Shown here: positions 55,104 to 64,000 of the stretch, in pieces
Numbering within the stretch: the stretch's first letter is position 1
Layout of the letters: the number at the start of each line of letters is the position of its first letter
Source: Candidatus Microthrix subdominans
GTDB lineage: Bacteria > Actinomycetota > Acidimicrobiia > Acidimicrobiales > Microtrichaceae
Direction of reading: 5' to 3'
Length of the DNA stretch: 64,000 bases
Assembly: GCA_016719385.1 (NCBI GenBank)
Contig: JADJZA010000009.1
Location: 168,851 to 232,850, forward strand
Position numbers and translations under genes: made by a program
Notes under the pieces: model-generated
What the model was told of the DNA's origin: nothing
Databases searched by the model: none
The model's input: only the letters and a program-made list of their open reading frames with translations

Positions 55104-56373
55104 ATGAAGGTACTGCTGGTCGGCCAGGGCTATGTCGGCCTGCCCGTGTCGATGGCGGCGGTCAACGCCGGCTTCCACGTCACCGGGTTCGACACCGACC
55201 TCCACAAGACCGACACGCTGGCGGCCGGTGGATCCCACGTGGAGGACATTCCGCCCGCCACCGTGCGGGCCGCGCTCGACAGCGGCCGCTACCGGGCGGT
55301 GTCCGAGCGCCGTCGAGCTGGACGACTTCGACGTGGCGGTCATCACCGTGCCCACGCCGCTCACCGACGGTGCACCCGACCTGGGGGCCGTCGAGGCTGC
55401 GGCCGCCATGGTGGGGGGCCTGCTGCGCACCGGCGGGCTGGTGGTGCTGGAGTCGACCACCTGGCCGGGGACCACCACCGAGGTGGTGGGCCCCATCCTC
55501 GAGGCCAAGAGCGGGCTGCGGGCCGGTATCGACTTCCACCTGGGCTACAGCCCGGAGCGCATCGACCCGGGCAACCGCACCTGGCGCCTGGAGAACACCC
55601 CCAAGGTGGTGGGCGGCATCGATCAGCGCTCCACCGATGCGGTGGCTGCGTTCTACGGCGCCTTCGTCGACACGGTGGTGCCGGTGGGCTCCACCGAGGT
55701 GGCCGAGCTCACCAAGCTGCTCGAGAACACCTTCCGCCACGTCAACATCGCGCTGGTCAACGAGCTGGCCATGTTTGCCCACGACCTCGACATCGACATC
55801 AGCGATGCGGTCACCGCTGCGGCCACCAAGCCGTTCGGCTTCATGTCCTTCCGCCCCGGCCCCGGCGTCGGCGGGCACTGCCTGCCGATCGACCCCACCT
55901 ACCTGTCGTGGCGGGTGCGACGCCGGTTGGGCACGTCGTTTCGCTTCGTCGAGCTGGCCAACGACGTCAACGACCACATGCCCGACTACGTGGTGCGCCG
56001 CATCCAGGCCGGTCTCAACGACCGCGAGCTGGCCGTACGAGGCCGCAACGTGCTGCTGTGCGGTCTGGCCTACAAGGCCGACACGTCTGACGCCCGCGAG
56101 ACGCCCACCCGGGCGATCGTCGCCGGCCTGCTGTCGCTGGGCGCGCGGGTGACGATCGCCGACCCCCACGTGCCCCTCGAGCAGTTCCCCGACGGGGTGG
56201 CGGCGGTCGGCGGCGACGCAGCTGCGCTCACCGAGGCTGCACGCTCAGCCGACGCCGTCGTCGTGCTGGTGCCCCACAGCGACTTCGATCTCGAAGCGAT
56301 CGTTACTGCGGCCCCGTGGGTGCTCGACTGCACCTCGGCAGCCCCGGCCGCCGCCAACGTCGAACGGCTGTAG
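55104..56373 (+). CDS. UDP-glucose/UDP-N-acetyl-mannosamine-type nucleotide-sugar dehydrogenase (one frameshift)
   Basis: NAD-dependent oxidation of a UDP-hexose to the uronate. ATG 55104 has GAGGA 8 nt upstream. The N-terminal frame reads KVLLVGQGYVGLPVSMAAVN and FDTDLHKTDTLAAGGSHVEDI. The rest is in another frame: VITVPTPLT, STTWPGTTTEVV, GYSPERIDPGN, GSTEVAELTKLLENTFRHVN, and the catalytic cysteine in GPGVGGHCLPIDPTYLSW. They meet near 55310; deleting one C at 55310/55311 gives VSERVELDDFDVAV and a normal 422-residue protein. It belongs to the glycan locus. Donor sugar unresolved. Confidence 0.9.
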
Positions 56374-56391
56374 CGCTCACCCGGACGCGAA

Positions 56392-56441
56392 CAAGGCGCA
56401 CCGCCTCGTCGGGCCGAAGCCCAACGTGGCGATGCGCCTTG
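56392..56441. terminator. 9-bp perfect hairpin between convergent genes
   Basis: CAAGGCGCA (56392-56400) pairs exactly with TGCGCCTTG (56433-56441) across a 32-base loop, centred in the 87-bp gap between the stops of the dehydrogenase and the LAXTG gene. It suits a bidirectional terminator; the long loop keeps confidence moderate. Confidence 0.45.
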
Positions 56442-56460
56442 CATTACTCGATCGAACCGA

Positions 56461-57156
56461 TCAGTTGGTTCGGCGACGCCGTGCGACAGTGATCATCAGC
56501 AGGCCGCCACCGACCACCAGCGCAGTAGCCAACAGCGAGGGAAGCGTGGCGCCGAAGCCGGTGCGGGCCAGCGGCGTGCCCGCCCCACCGGGGGTGCCTG
56601 CGCCGGTCGTACCCGTGGTTCCGCCGGTTGGCGTGCCCGTGGTTCCACCGGTTGGCGTGCCGGTCGTTCCCCCAGTGGGGGTACCGGGAGGCGAGGGCGG
56701 GCTCGGCGTCGACGGCGTCTCCTCGACGTCGAACTGCAGACCGATCAGGCGGGGTTCGCCGTCGGCACCGATGCCGTAGGCGAACAGGTCGTGCCCGCCT
56801 GCCTCGAGGTCGGCCGGGATCGAGCCGGGGGCCGTAAAGGCGCCGCTGGCGTCGGCGGTGCCGGTGCCCACCTTGATCGGCGTGGAACAGACGTACAGGT
56901 TGATCGGGGCGTTGGCGGCGTAGCCGTCGCCGCCGACCACGAAGTCGGATCCGGGGGCCACCTCGCCGGACACCAGGGTCAGGCCGGGTACAAATTCGGG
57001 GCACTCAGCGAGGTCGAGGCTCTCGACACCGGTATAGGGATCGTCCTGGGCGCCGGCGGGCGCCACGAGGGCCATGCCCAGCAGCAATCCCAGCGCAGCG
57101 ACGACGATACCCATCGCTCCCACTCGCTTGGTCGGTCCCGTGCGAGACATCGTCAT
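56461..57156 (-). CDS. LAXTG-type sortase-anchored surface protein
   Basis: Secreted protein of 231 residues from ATG 57156 (GGAGGAAAG in the leader), after which a Sec signal (basic start, IVVAALGLLLGMALVAPAGA, cleavage after AGA) is clear. The mature domain of about 120 residues has an Ig-like beta pattern (LVSGEVAPGSDFVVGGDGYA). A low-complexity TP/TGG region repeats GTPTGGTT three times. The C-terminus has LARTG, a hydrophobic helix and RRRR, a sortase signal of the LAXTG type. It would be attached to the wall by a class E-like sortase, not encoded in this window. Confidence 0.8.
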   Translation of the reverse strand: MTMSRTGPTKRVGAMGIVVAALGLLLGMALVAPAGAQDDPYTGVESLDLAECPEFVPGLTLVSGEVAPGSDFVVGGDGYAANAPINLYVCSTPIKVGTGTADASGAFTAPGSIPADLEAGGHDLFAYGIGADGEPRLIGLQFDVEETPSTPSPPSPPGTPTGGTTGTPTGGTTGTPTGGTTGTTGAGTPGGAGTPLARTGFGATLPSLLATALVVGGGLLMITVARRRRTN

Positions 57157-57251
57157 AGCTTTCCTCCGGTAGTGGCAACGTGACGCAGCATATCGGGTGT
57201 TCACTGTCATTGTCACGCTTGGGTGAACAGGTTTCTCTCGTGCTCGTTCGT

Positions 57252-58223
57252 CTACGTCGTCGATGGTGCCCGAGCAACGCTCGAATCGGTACCCTCGGCC
57301 CCCCACCACTGGGCCGTTCGGCCCAGTCCCTCGGCCAGGTCGATCGCCTCGCGGGGGCCCATCAGCGCCTCCAGCCCGCTGGGGTCGGCCTGGCTGTGGG
57401 GCACGTCGCCGGGGCGGTCCGGGCCAAAGGCCACCTCCAGGCCACGGCTCAACAGCGTCTCCAGCTCGGCGATCACGTCCAGCAGCGTCCAGCGCCGCCC
57501 GAAGGCCAGGTTCACCGGGCGGGCCGAGTCCAGGCCGCCCAGCGCCACCTCGGCCAGCACGTCGGTGACGTCACCCACGTAGGTGAAGTCCCGGCTCTGC
57601 ATCCCGTCGCCGTTCACCGGGATGTCCCGCCCGGCCAGGGCGGCGTCGAGAAACGCCGGCACCACCGCTGCGTAGGCGTCGCCGGCCCGCTGGCGGGGCC
57701 CATACACGTTGAAGAACCGAAACGGCACGGCCGGAAAGCCGTAGCAGTGGCGCCAGGCCAGCACGGCCGACTCCCCCGCCAGCTTGGACACCGCATAGGG
57801 GCTCAGCGGCGCCGGGGCCAGGTCGATCGTCTTGGGCAGCACCTCGGCCGCCCCGTACACCGACGACGACGACGCAAACACCAGCGGCCGTCCCCCGGCC
57901 GAGCGGATCGCCTCCAGCACGTTCACCGTGCCGTCCACGTTGGTGGTCATCGACGGCCGGGGCAGGTCCACCGAGCGGGGCACCGACGGGATCGCCGCCA
58001 GGTGCACCACCGCTGTGGCCTCGGCCACCAGCCGGGTCACCAGCGCCTCGTCCAGCACCGTGCCCTCCACCAGCTCCACCGGGGTGTCGGCATCGCCCAC
58101 CCCGTCCAGGTTGTCGCGGCGTCCGGTCGACAGGTCGTCCAGCACGGTCACCCGGGTCACCCGTTCGTCCTCGACCAGGCGCCGGGCCAGGTTGCCGCCG
58201 ATGAAGCCCGCCCCGCCGGTCAC
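57252..58223 (-). CDS. NAD-dependent sugar epimerase/dehydratase (GalE-like)
   Basis: Extended SDR of the UDP-sugar epimerase type, 323 residues from GTG 58223, which begins VTGGAGFIGGNLARRLVED. Conserved parts: HLAAIPSVPRS, FASSSSVYGAAEVLPKT with the catalytic Ser, LSPYAVSKLAGES with the Tyr-x3-Lys, and NVYGPRQRAGD. The GTG start leaves no residues before the coenzyme motif. An ATG at 58287 in another frame (MDIRSGGP) would join it if the six-G run at 58261-58266 were one shorter, suggesting a displaced start. Probable role: nucleotide-sugar supply for the glycan locus. Confidence 0.87.
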   Translation of the reverse strand: MTGGAGFIGGNLARRLVEDERVTRVTVLDDLSTGRRDNLDGVGDADTPVELVEGTVLDEALVTRLVAEATAVVHLAAIPSVPRSVDLPRPSMTTNVDGTVNVLEAIRSAGGRPLVFASSSSVYGAAEVLPKTIDLAPAPLSPYAVSKLAGESAVLAWRHCYGFPAVPFRFFNVYGPRQRAGDAYAAVVPAFLDAALAGRDIPVNGDGMQSRDFTYVGDVTDVLAEVALGGLDSARPVNLAFGRRWTLLDVIAELETLLSRGLEVAFGPDRPGDVPHSQADPSGLEALMGPREAIDLAEGLGRTAQWWGAEGTDSSVARAPSTT

Positions 58224-58300
58224 CAGTACGTGCTGGTCGTCTCGTGGGCTGGTGGTCTCTGGGGGGTCCTCCTGATCGGATGTCCATCAGTGGCTGAAGG

Positions 58301-60365
58301 TCAGGGGCACGTGTTCGCCCACCCGGGGCGCACCCGCTCGTCGATCACGGTGCGGTCCAGGTCGCGCACCACCACGGTGGTGTCGCTGGTCCCAGCGTTG
58401 GCGGGCCGCACCAGGGTCAGGTCGTAGGGCCCGCTGGGAAGGGTGCCCTCCAGGCGCCAGCGCAGCTCCACGGTGCCCCCGGGCGGGATCTCCACGCTCA
58501 CGCTGTGGCGGTAGAGGCCCTCCTCCAGCGCCAGGCGAGACGGGGTCCGCTCGCCGTCCACCTCCAGACTTGCGTTGCGTGAGGGGCTCAACACCGACAC
58601 CTCGCGGATCTGGGTTCCCGCCGGAGCGTCGGTCTGGTTGCCCACCACCACCGGCGGCAGCCGGGCCGGGTCGCCAACCGTGTTGGTGTAGGTCGAGGCC
58701 AGCGTGGCGATGCGGGCGCCGTCGTCCGGGTCCCAGGCGACGTCGTAGGTGTGGGTGCGGTCGAGGAACACGTCGGCCTTGTTGGGTGCCTTGTTGCGCT
58801 CGACGAAGCCCAGCAGGTCGCCGTCGGTCGCCGGCAGCGGCGCGCTCAGCCCGACGCGGTCCAGCAGCGCCCGGTCGTCGTCCTCCCCGGTGGCCATCGC
58901 CAGGTGTCCGTCGCGCACCAGCGGCCCAAAGCGTTCGCCCAGCTCTCGGGGCCCGGGCAGGTCTGCCGAACCAAGTCGGTCGAAGATCTCGCCGGTCAGC
59001 TGGCCAAGCGCCTCGTCGCCCTCAGGGTTCTGTGCCAACACCCGAAACTGGTCGCGGGTGAAGAACGCCTCGGTGTTGGTGGCGTTGATCTCGGCGACGG
59101 TCCCGGGCACCGGGATCGGCCCGGTCAGCGCCACAAACTCGGCCAATGCTGCCGGGTCGGCGTAGATCACCCCGTCGATGTGGCCCCGTCCGTTGGCCTC
59201 CATCAGGTTGGTGGCGGCGGCTGCCACCACGTCCAGGTCGGGCGACGACGTCCAGTTCTGGGTGTAGCGGCCGGGGGCCATGTCGATGAACGCCGGCGGA
59301 AAGTAGGCGGCGGGTGTTGGCGGCTGCCGGTCGGGTTCGGACCCATACAGCTCGCGGGGCGTGCCCGATTCCTCCAGGCCGATGGCACCGTCGTTCACCC
59401 ACAGCAGCGCCCAGCCGCCCATAAACCCGCCAAAGTCGCGCCCCTCGGCCGGGTTACCCACCATCACCAGGTAGCGCCGTGGCCCGTCTGCGCCCAGCAG
59501 GGGCGGCACGTCGGCCAGCGCCAGCTGCGCCAGCTCGGTCTCGGAGGCCAGGTCGCCCACCTCCACGGCCACGTCATCCAGGCGGGTGCGCAGCGGCGCC
59601 ACCACCCACGGCGATTCGATGTCGGCCAGGCCGTCGACGGCGGCGTCCAGCGACGACGCCAGCGCCCCCACCGGCACCTCGGTTTCCTTCAGCTGGGCCA
59701 GGTTGACGCCCCCGCCCTCCTGGCGCAGCGCCTGGTAGTCCACCGACGTGGCCGCAAACGCGGCGCTGCTGTTGAGGTCGCGCCCCATCGTCGTTCCGGC
59801 GCGCAGCGCCTCCAGGTTCTGGGCCACCCCCGGCACCAGGCGGGCCGGCGCCAGCCAGGGCGCCCCCAGCCGGTCCGAGGTGTCGCCAAACGCCACTGCC
59901 GCTTCGTTCAGCAGCTCGGTGGCCGCCGCCGTCTCGCCATCGCGCGCTGCTGCGGCGCCCCGCCGGGTGTTGTCCACCGCCGACTCGACCGGGTTCACCT
60001 GGCCGATCAACCGTGAAGCCCAGCGGGCCCACCGGCCGCAGCTGCATCAGGCTCAGCGTCACCGCCGCTCCCGCAACTGCCCCCACCGCCCGGTTTCGCC
60101 GGTCGACGGCCAACAGCACGGTGCTGGCGGCCACTGCGCCCAGGCCGAGGGGCAGCCCCACCCCCTCCGCCAGCAGCGATGCCAGCGTGGCGATCACAAA
60201 CAACGGCCAGCGTCGGGCACGCGACCCGGCCAGCGCGCCAAGCGCCACAAGCGCCGCCCGCTCGGCCGCATCAACCCCGGCGTTGCCGGTTGGTGCCACA
60301 CCGTCGGTCAGCAGCGCCCCCACACCGCCCCCCGCAACTGCGGCGACCGCCGCCACCGCCGCCAT
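58301..60365 (-). CDS. DUF4012 family membrane-anchored protein (one frameshift)
   Basis: Envelope protein of unknown activity common in actinobacterial and polysaccharide loci, 687 residues after correction. The N-terminal frame (ATG 60365) holds several hydrophobic helices (MAAVAAVAAVAGGGVGALL, LFVIATLASLLAEGVGLPL, VGAVAGAAVTLSLMQL). The extracellular part, in another frame, begins RLIGQVNPVESAVDN and has the DUF4012 core LVPGVAQNLEALRAG, RRYLVMVGNPAEGRDFGGF and FIDMAPGRYTQNWTSSPDL. The two join near 60013 if one base is removed. The stop region has a cysteine (WANTCP). It starts divergently from the phosphatase gene. Start codon uncertain. Confidence 0.8.
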
Positions 60366-60642
60366 GATCTGCGGGCTGCTGCTGGAGCGAGCCTTCCGCC
60401 GTCTGCGTGATCGCTGCGCTGGGGCTCGTCGCTCGTCCCGGCCGTATCGACCGGGTCCGACGTGTCTGGTTCTCAGGCGACTGCGATGCCACGTGGGGAG
60501 GTCTCCGGCGGTTGCGACGGTGGAGCAGAAACGCCAGGCAACGCTACCAGCGCCAGAACATGGGAAGATCACGCCATGGGCGCCACCCCTCAGGATCGAC
60601 CGGACCCAGCAGCCCCCCCGGTCGGCAGAGCCGTTTCGCCTG

Positions 60643-61197
60643 ATGTTCGTCTGCACGGCCAACCGCTGCCGCTCGCCCATGGCCGAGCATCTGGCCCGTC
60701 GATCGCTCGAGCAACGCCAGATCCCGGCGAAGGTGGTATCGGCCGGCCGGCTCAAGGGCAACCTCGGCGCCACCCCCGGCGCAGTCGAGGCGATGGCCCG
60801 CCGCAAGCTCGATCTCTCCAACCACGTCAGCGCCCAGCTCAGCCCCGAGGTGCTAGCCGACGCCCACCTGGTGCTGGTGATGGAGCGCGGCCACCTGTCC
60901 GACGTCTACCAAACCCTGCCAGAAGCGATCGACCACGCCTTCACGTTGGGCGAATTCCCCTCGCTGCTCCGGGCCACCAAAGCCGACCCGTCGCTCGAGT
61001 CCGCCGCCACGCCGCTCGAAGGCGCCCACCGGCGCATTGCGCTGGCCCACCAGGCGCGGGATCCGGTGCGCATCCTGGTCGACGACGAGAGTTCCGACAT
61101 CGCCGACCCGATGGGCCGCTGGGCCTGGCACTACCGACGCACGGCCAAACAGTTGTCGAGCCTGATCGACGCCTCGCTCGACGGGCTGTTCCCCTAA
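60643..61197 (+). CDS. low-molecular-weight protein-tyrosine-phosphatase family protein
   Basis: Phosphatase of 184 residues with the P-loop CTANRCRSPMAEHL (CX5R, nucleophile Cys and Arg) and the general-acid motif in DDESSDIADPMGRWAW. It resembles Wzb/Ltp-type enzymes that dephosphorylate tyrosine kinases of exopolysaccharide export; no kinase is seen in this window. ATG 60643 leaves only one residue before the VC of the first strand, short for the family. A likelier start is ATG 60576 (MGATPQDRPDPAA) in another frame, reached if the C run at 60613-60619 (seven C) has one extra base. Close to DUF4012 and the acyltransferase. Confidence 0.82.
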   Translation: MFVCTANRCRSPMAEHLARRSLEQRQIPAKVVSAGRLKGNLGATPGAVEAMARRKLDLSNHVSAQLSPEVLADAHLVLVMERGHLSDVYQTLPEAIDHAFTLGEFPSLLRATKADPSLESAATPLEGAHRRIALAHQARDPVRILVDDESSDIADPMGRWAWHYRRTAKQLSSLIDASLDGLFP

Positions 61198-61237
61198 GCC
61201 GCAGGGTGGCCGAATGCCCGACCGACGCTCAAACCAC

Positions 61238-63231
61238 TCAGCGCTTCCGGAGGAGCTCGTCGACCCAGTTTCCGATCCGGTCGGCCTGGAGTTCCGTAAA
61301 CTGGCGGGCGAGGTGGTTGTCGCGGGCGGCTACCCAGGTTCCACCGACTTGGATTGGGCATGGGTCGTCCGGGCAGGTGATCGCTGTCAGGTCGAGGCGG
61401 TCGACGTTCGCCTCGTCGACCAACTGGATCTCAGCGGCCGAGTAGCCACTGATATCGACCAGCGCTTCATCCTTCGGCATCGCACAGTCCGCCATTGAGA
61501 AGTCGCGCGAAAGGCATTGCAGCGGATCGCCCGAGTTGGGGTTATCGACAAGAAGGCCCATTGACACCTCTTCTTCCTGTAGCCGCATCTGCCAGTTCTT
61601 GAGCGCCGCGGAACCAAGCATCCATATCGTCGAACTTCCGTCGGGATGACCCGGCATCGGTCATGACAACCGCAGACACTTGATCGTTGGCCAGCAGGCC
61701 GACGGTCTCCTTTTGGAACGAGGCGCACGCGTCATAATCGGCGTTCTTCTGAGCAGTCGAAGGCCCAAGCGGAGCCGCCGGGCATTTCCGTAGTAGCGCA
61801 GCGCAACAGCAAAGCCGTTCGATCGACCGGCATCCGAGAATGCTGCGATCCATTGCGCCGCGTGCGAGTCACCGACGAGTAGGACGACCGGAGCGCCCGG
61901 TTCGTCGGAACCGCCAAGACACACGTCTGCCCCCAGCAGCGAACTGTTCTGTTCGCATCCGGCGGGCCTGTAACTCTCCTCCGCTTGGACCCATTCGGCC
62001 ACCTGAGGACCCTTAACCCCAAGGCGCCCCCACAGCACGACGCCGATGGAACATGCCGCGCCAAAGCCGAGCGCTGCTGCGCCAAACGCCAAACTGCGAC
62101 TTGACGACTTGACCAGGCTCGGGGCCAGCCGGACACGCTGCTCAACGAAATGGAACGAAGCCGCTGCGGGAAGTATAGACGCGACACACGCAATGCGGGC
62201 GATGGTCTGGTTGCCATTGGTCGCCGCCAGCACCAAGACAAATGCGGGCCAATGCCAGAGGTACCACGAGTAGGAGTACCTACCGACCCGTCGAACCGGC
62301 GACCAACTGAAGATCCCGGCTACCGAGAAGCCCTGCTCCCCTGGGCCATGGGTGAACCCCAGGATCATGGCGACACTTCCGATAACCGCCAGCAACGGCC
62401 ACGCCCCTGGAAACCCCGCGTCGACAGGCGTCCACACGAATGCGGCCACGATCATCGCCAGCCCACCGATTGTGAACAGCCGCCCCGTCCGTCGATCCAG
62501 GCTCCATTGCCAGAAAGCGCTGCTGCCCCGCCGATGATGAACTCGTACAAGCGTGTGCAGTCCATAGAAGGCCCACAGCGGAGACGACGTCGTTTGGACC
62601 ACGCTGGCCGAAGCGAGCCCAACCCAAGGACCATCAGTGCGACCGCCAAGGTTCGCTGCCTCGACCAGCGGAGTCTCTTCACGGCTACGAGCGCTAACGG
62701 ACCCAGGATCAGCGGCCAGACAAGGTAGAACTGCTCCTCCACTCCGAGCGACCACAGATGAAGAAACGGGGACTGACGAAGTGGCCCGTCGAAGTAGTTC
62801 CCCCGAGCCGCCGCAGCGATGTTCATTCCGAAGAGATCCGAAGCAAACCCGTAGAATCCGACGCGCTCGAGTTCCTGGGGCGCTAGAAACATCACGCTCC
62901 CCAAGCAGGTCAGGGCGATTATCAGCACCATGGCCGGCACGATTCGCCGAGCACGACCCGCCCAGAACTCTCGAAGCTGCTGTGGAGAGCCAGCCGCCTG
63001 CTTCGTGACGATCTGGCGCGTGATCAGGAAGCCCGATATAGCAAAGAAGATGTCGACGCCCACGAACCCGCTCGACATACCAGGGAAATCAATGTGGTTG
63101 AGCACCACAGCCACGACCGCAAGCGCACGCAGCCCATCGATCGCTTGGATGTACGGCAGACGGCTCGGACCTTGGGCAGTGCCGCCACCAGCTTCCGAAA
63201 GCTGATCTCGCGATTTGAGGGGGATCGTCAT
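61238..63231 (-). pseudogene. acyltransferase 3 / SGNH (OafA-like) gene with several frame breaks
   Basis: Remains of one gene of about 660 codons. In order on the minus strand: the acyltransferase domain (DGLRALAVVAVVLNHIDFPG, SGFVGVDIFFAISGFLITRQ, GRARRIVPAMVL, LHLWSLGVEEQFYLVWPL), further helices, then the SGNH domain (VVLLVGDSHAAQWIAAFSDA) and the C-terminal DxxH in ARDNHLARQFTEL. The sequence moves between frames at least five times (for example near 62650, 62560, 62490, 61760 and 61650). Conservation on each side is good. It would transfer acyl groups to surface glycan. Lower G+C than its neighbours, so it may be acquired. Read errors or true decay are both possible. Confidence 0.8.
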
Positions 63232-63302
63232 GGCGTGCGAAATCCTAGCGATCCGATGTCACCGACTGAGCAGTCCACTTCAACAGGTCGTGACTCATCA
63301 GA

Positions 63303-63971
63303 TCAGCCGTCGGCCAGCATGGGGTCGTCGGCGTCGTGGCCCTCGGCGCCCTCGCCGGTCAGCACGGTCGAAACGGTGCGCACCAAAATACCCATGTTTT
63401 GCCGCAACGACCGGCTGTCGACGTAGGCAAGGTCCAGGTCGATGCGATCGGCCCACGCCAGCGAGTTTCGGCCGGACACCTGGGCCAGGCCGGTCAGCCC
63501 AGGCCGCACGGTCAGGCGCCGTGCCTGCTCCTGCGTGTAGCGCTCCACCTGTGAGGCGACGGTCGGCCGGGGACCAACGGTGCTCATCTCGCCCTTCGCC
63601 ACGTTCAGCAGCTGGGGCAGCTCGTCCAACGACCAGCGGCGTAGCACCGCACCAACCCGGGTGATGCGGGTGGGTCGGGCACCAGCGGGTTGTCGCCGTC
63701 CACCATGCTGCGAAACTTGACACCTCGAATCGTCGCCGTTGAGCCCAACGCTGCTGACGAAACAGCACCGGGCCTCGCGAGTCAGCCCGACGCAAGCTCC
63801 AATCAGCAGTCCGATGGGCACCAGCACCGGCGACGCCGCGATCAGCACCGCCCAGTCGAGCGCCCGTTGCAGCCGGTAGGTCCGAGCGGCCGGCAGGGCG
63901 GTCAGGTCCGGCGGGTTTGCGGCACCGTCGGGTTCGGATTCTCCCGCCAGCTCCACAGGCGAAGTATTCAC
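63303..63971 (-). CDS. bacterial sugar transferase (polyprenyl-phosphate initiating type), several internal frame breaks
   Basis: Initiates lipid-linked glycan by moving a sugar-phosphate to undecaprenyl phosphate. One hydrophobic helix ([19 protein letters not shown]) follows a short N-terminus. The catalytic part ends with [49 protein letters not shown]. The stretch expected to read [19 protein letters not shown] and [15 protein letters not shown] is scattered over three frames within about 120 bp (63660-63780), with a net in-frame result. That implies at least five single-base errors. Short form without the extra N-terminal helices. The ATG 63971 lies 29 bp from the window end. Confidence 0.8.
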   Translation of the reverse strand: MNTSPVELAGESEPDGAANPPDLTALPAARTYRLQRALDWAVLIAASPVLVPIGLLIGACVGLTREARCCFVSSVGLNGDDSRCQVSQHGGRRQPAGARPTRITRVGAVLRRWSLDELPQLLNVAKGEMSTVGPRPTVASQVERYTQEQARRLTVRPGLTGLAQVSGRNSLAWADRIDLDLAYVDSRSLRQNMGILVRTVSTVLTGEGAEGHDADDPMLADG

Positions 63972-64000
63972 GACGGCGCCCGCTCGGGCAACAACCGTCG

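Overview
The window is a 64-kb piece of a GC-rich (roughly 70%) actinobacterial chromosome. The lineage is inferred, not proven. A mycothiol-dependent formaldehyde dehydrogenase, a mycothiol-type DinB/maleylpyruvate isomerase-like protein, an AftD-like arabinofuranosyltransferase, a DppBCDF-type peptide importer and GTG starts all point to Actinobacteria. The absence of mycolate genes and the mix of families would fit a deep lineage such as Acidimicrobiia. No rRNA, tRNA, CRISPR array, intact insertion sequence or prophage was found.

Layout. (a) 2-8103: a peptide ABC importer operon (binding protein cut by the window edge, two permeases, two ATPases) followed by a short UvrA-like ATPase. (b) 8158-13910: mycothiol-dependent formaldehyde dehydrogenase, two AlkA-type DNA glycosylases flanking an acyl-CoA synthetase and a small PGPGW membrane protein, and a small unknown protein. 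(c) 13968-22000: a glycan island with GT2, DUF2304, a 1498-residue AftD-like enzyme, GT4 and a second GT2. (d) 22095-29086: DinB-like protein and glutamate synthase gltD/gltB. (e) 29415-37697: CapA-like lipoprotein, M18 aminopeptidase, hisG/hisE, J-domain protein, AarF/UbiB kinase, cyclophilin, and an AbiEi/DUF559-like protein. (f) 38026-47774: LytR-CpsA-Psr protein, esterase, FKBP-like lipoprotein, 2-oxoglutarate dioxygenase, small lipoprotein, aldehyde dehydrogenase, SDR, a 1.3-kb stretch with no convincing gene, and an S58 peptidase. (g) 47922-55068: glutamine-synthetase-like enzyme, CorA, a CapD-like epimerase/dehydratase, and a coupled pair made of an HMG-CoA-synthase-like/DUF35 fusion and an SCP-x-type thiolase. 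(h) 55104-63971: a second envelope/exopolysaccharide block with UDP-sugar dehydrogenase, LAXTG surface protein, sugar epimerase, DUF4012 protein, tyrosine phosphatase, acyltransferase-SGNH and initiating sugar transferase.

How the genes work together. Blocks (c) and (h), with the LCP and CapA-like proteins, together contain enzymes for nucleotide-sugar supply (50576, 55104, 57252), chain initiation (63303), glycosyl transfer (13968, 15244, 19743, 21002), acyl decoration (61238), attachment to the wall (38026) and probable phosphotyrosine control (60643). This looks like the core of a cell-surface glycan programme. gltBD and the GS-like enzyme serve nitrogen metabolism.

Sequence quality matters here. 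Six genes each change frame once by a single base (permease 1406, gltB, LCP, S58 peptidase, UDP-sugar dehydrogenase, DUF4012). Two more have starts that look displaced by a homopolymer (epimerase 57252, phosphatase 60643). The last 2.7 kb changes frame many times, and a 40-nt poly-G run sits at 37790. The frames rejoin to full-length conserved proteins every time, so assembly or read errors are the simplest explanation. Genes with one break are therefore annotated as single CDSs with the break noted.
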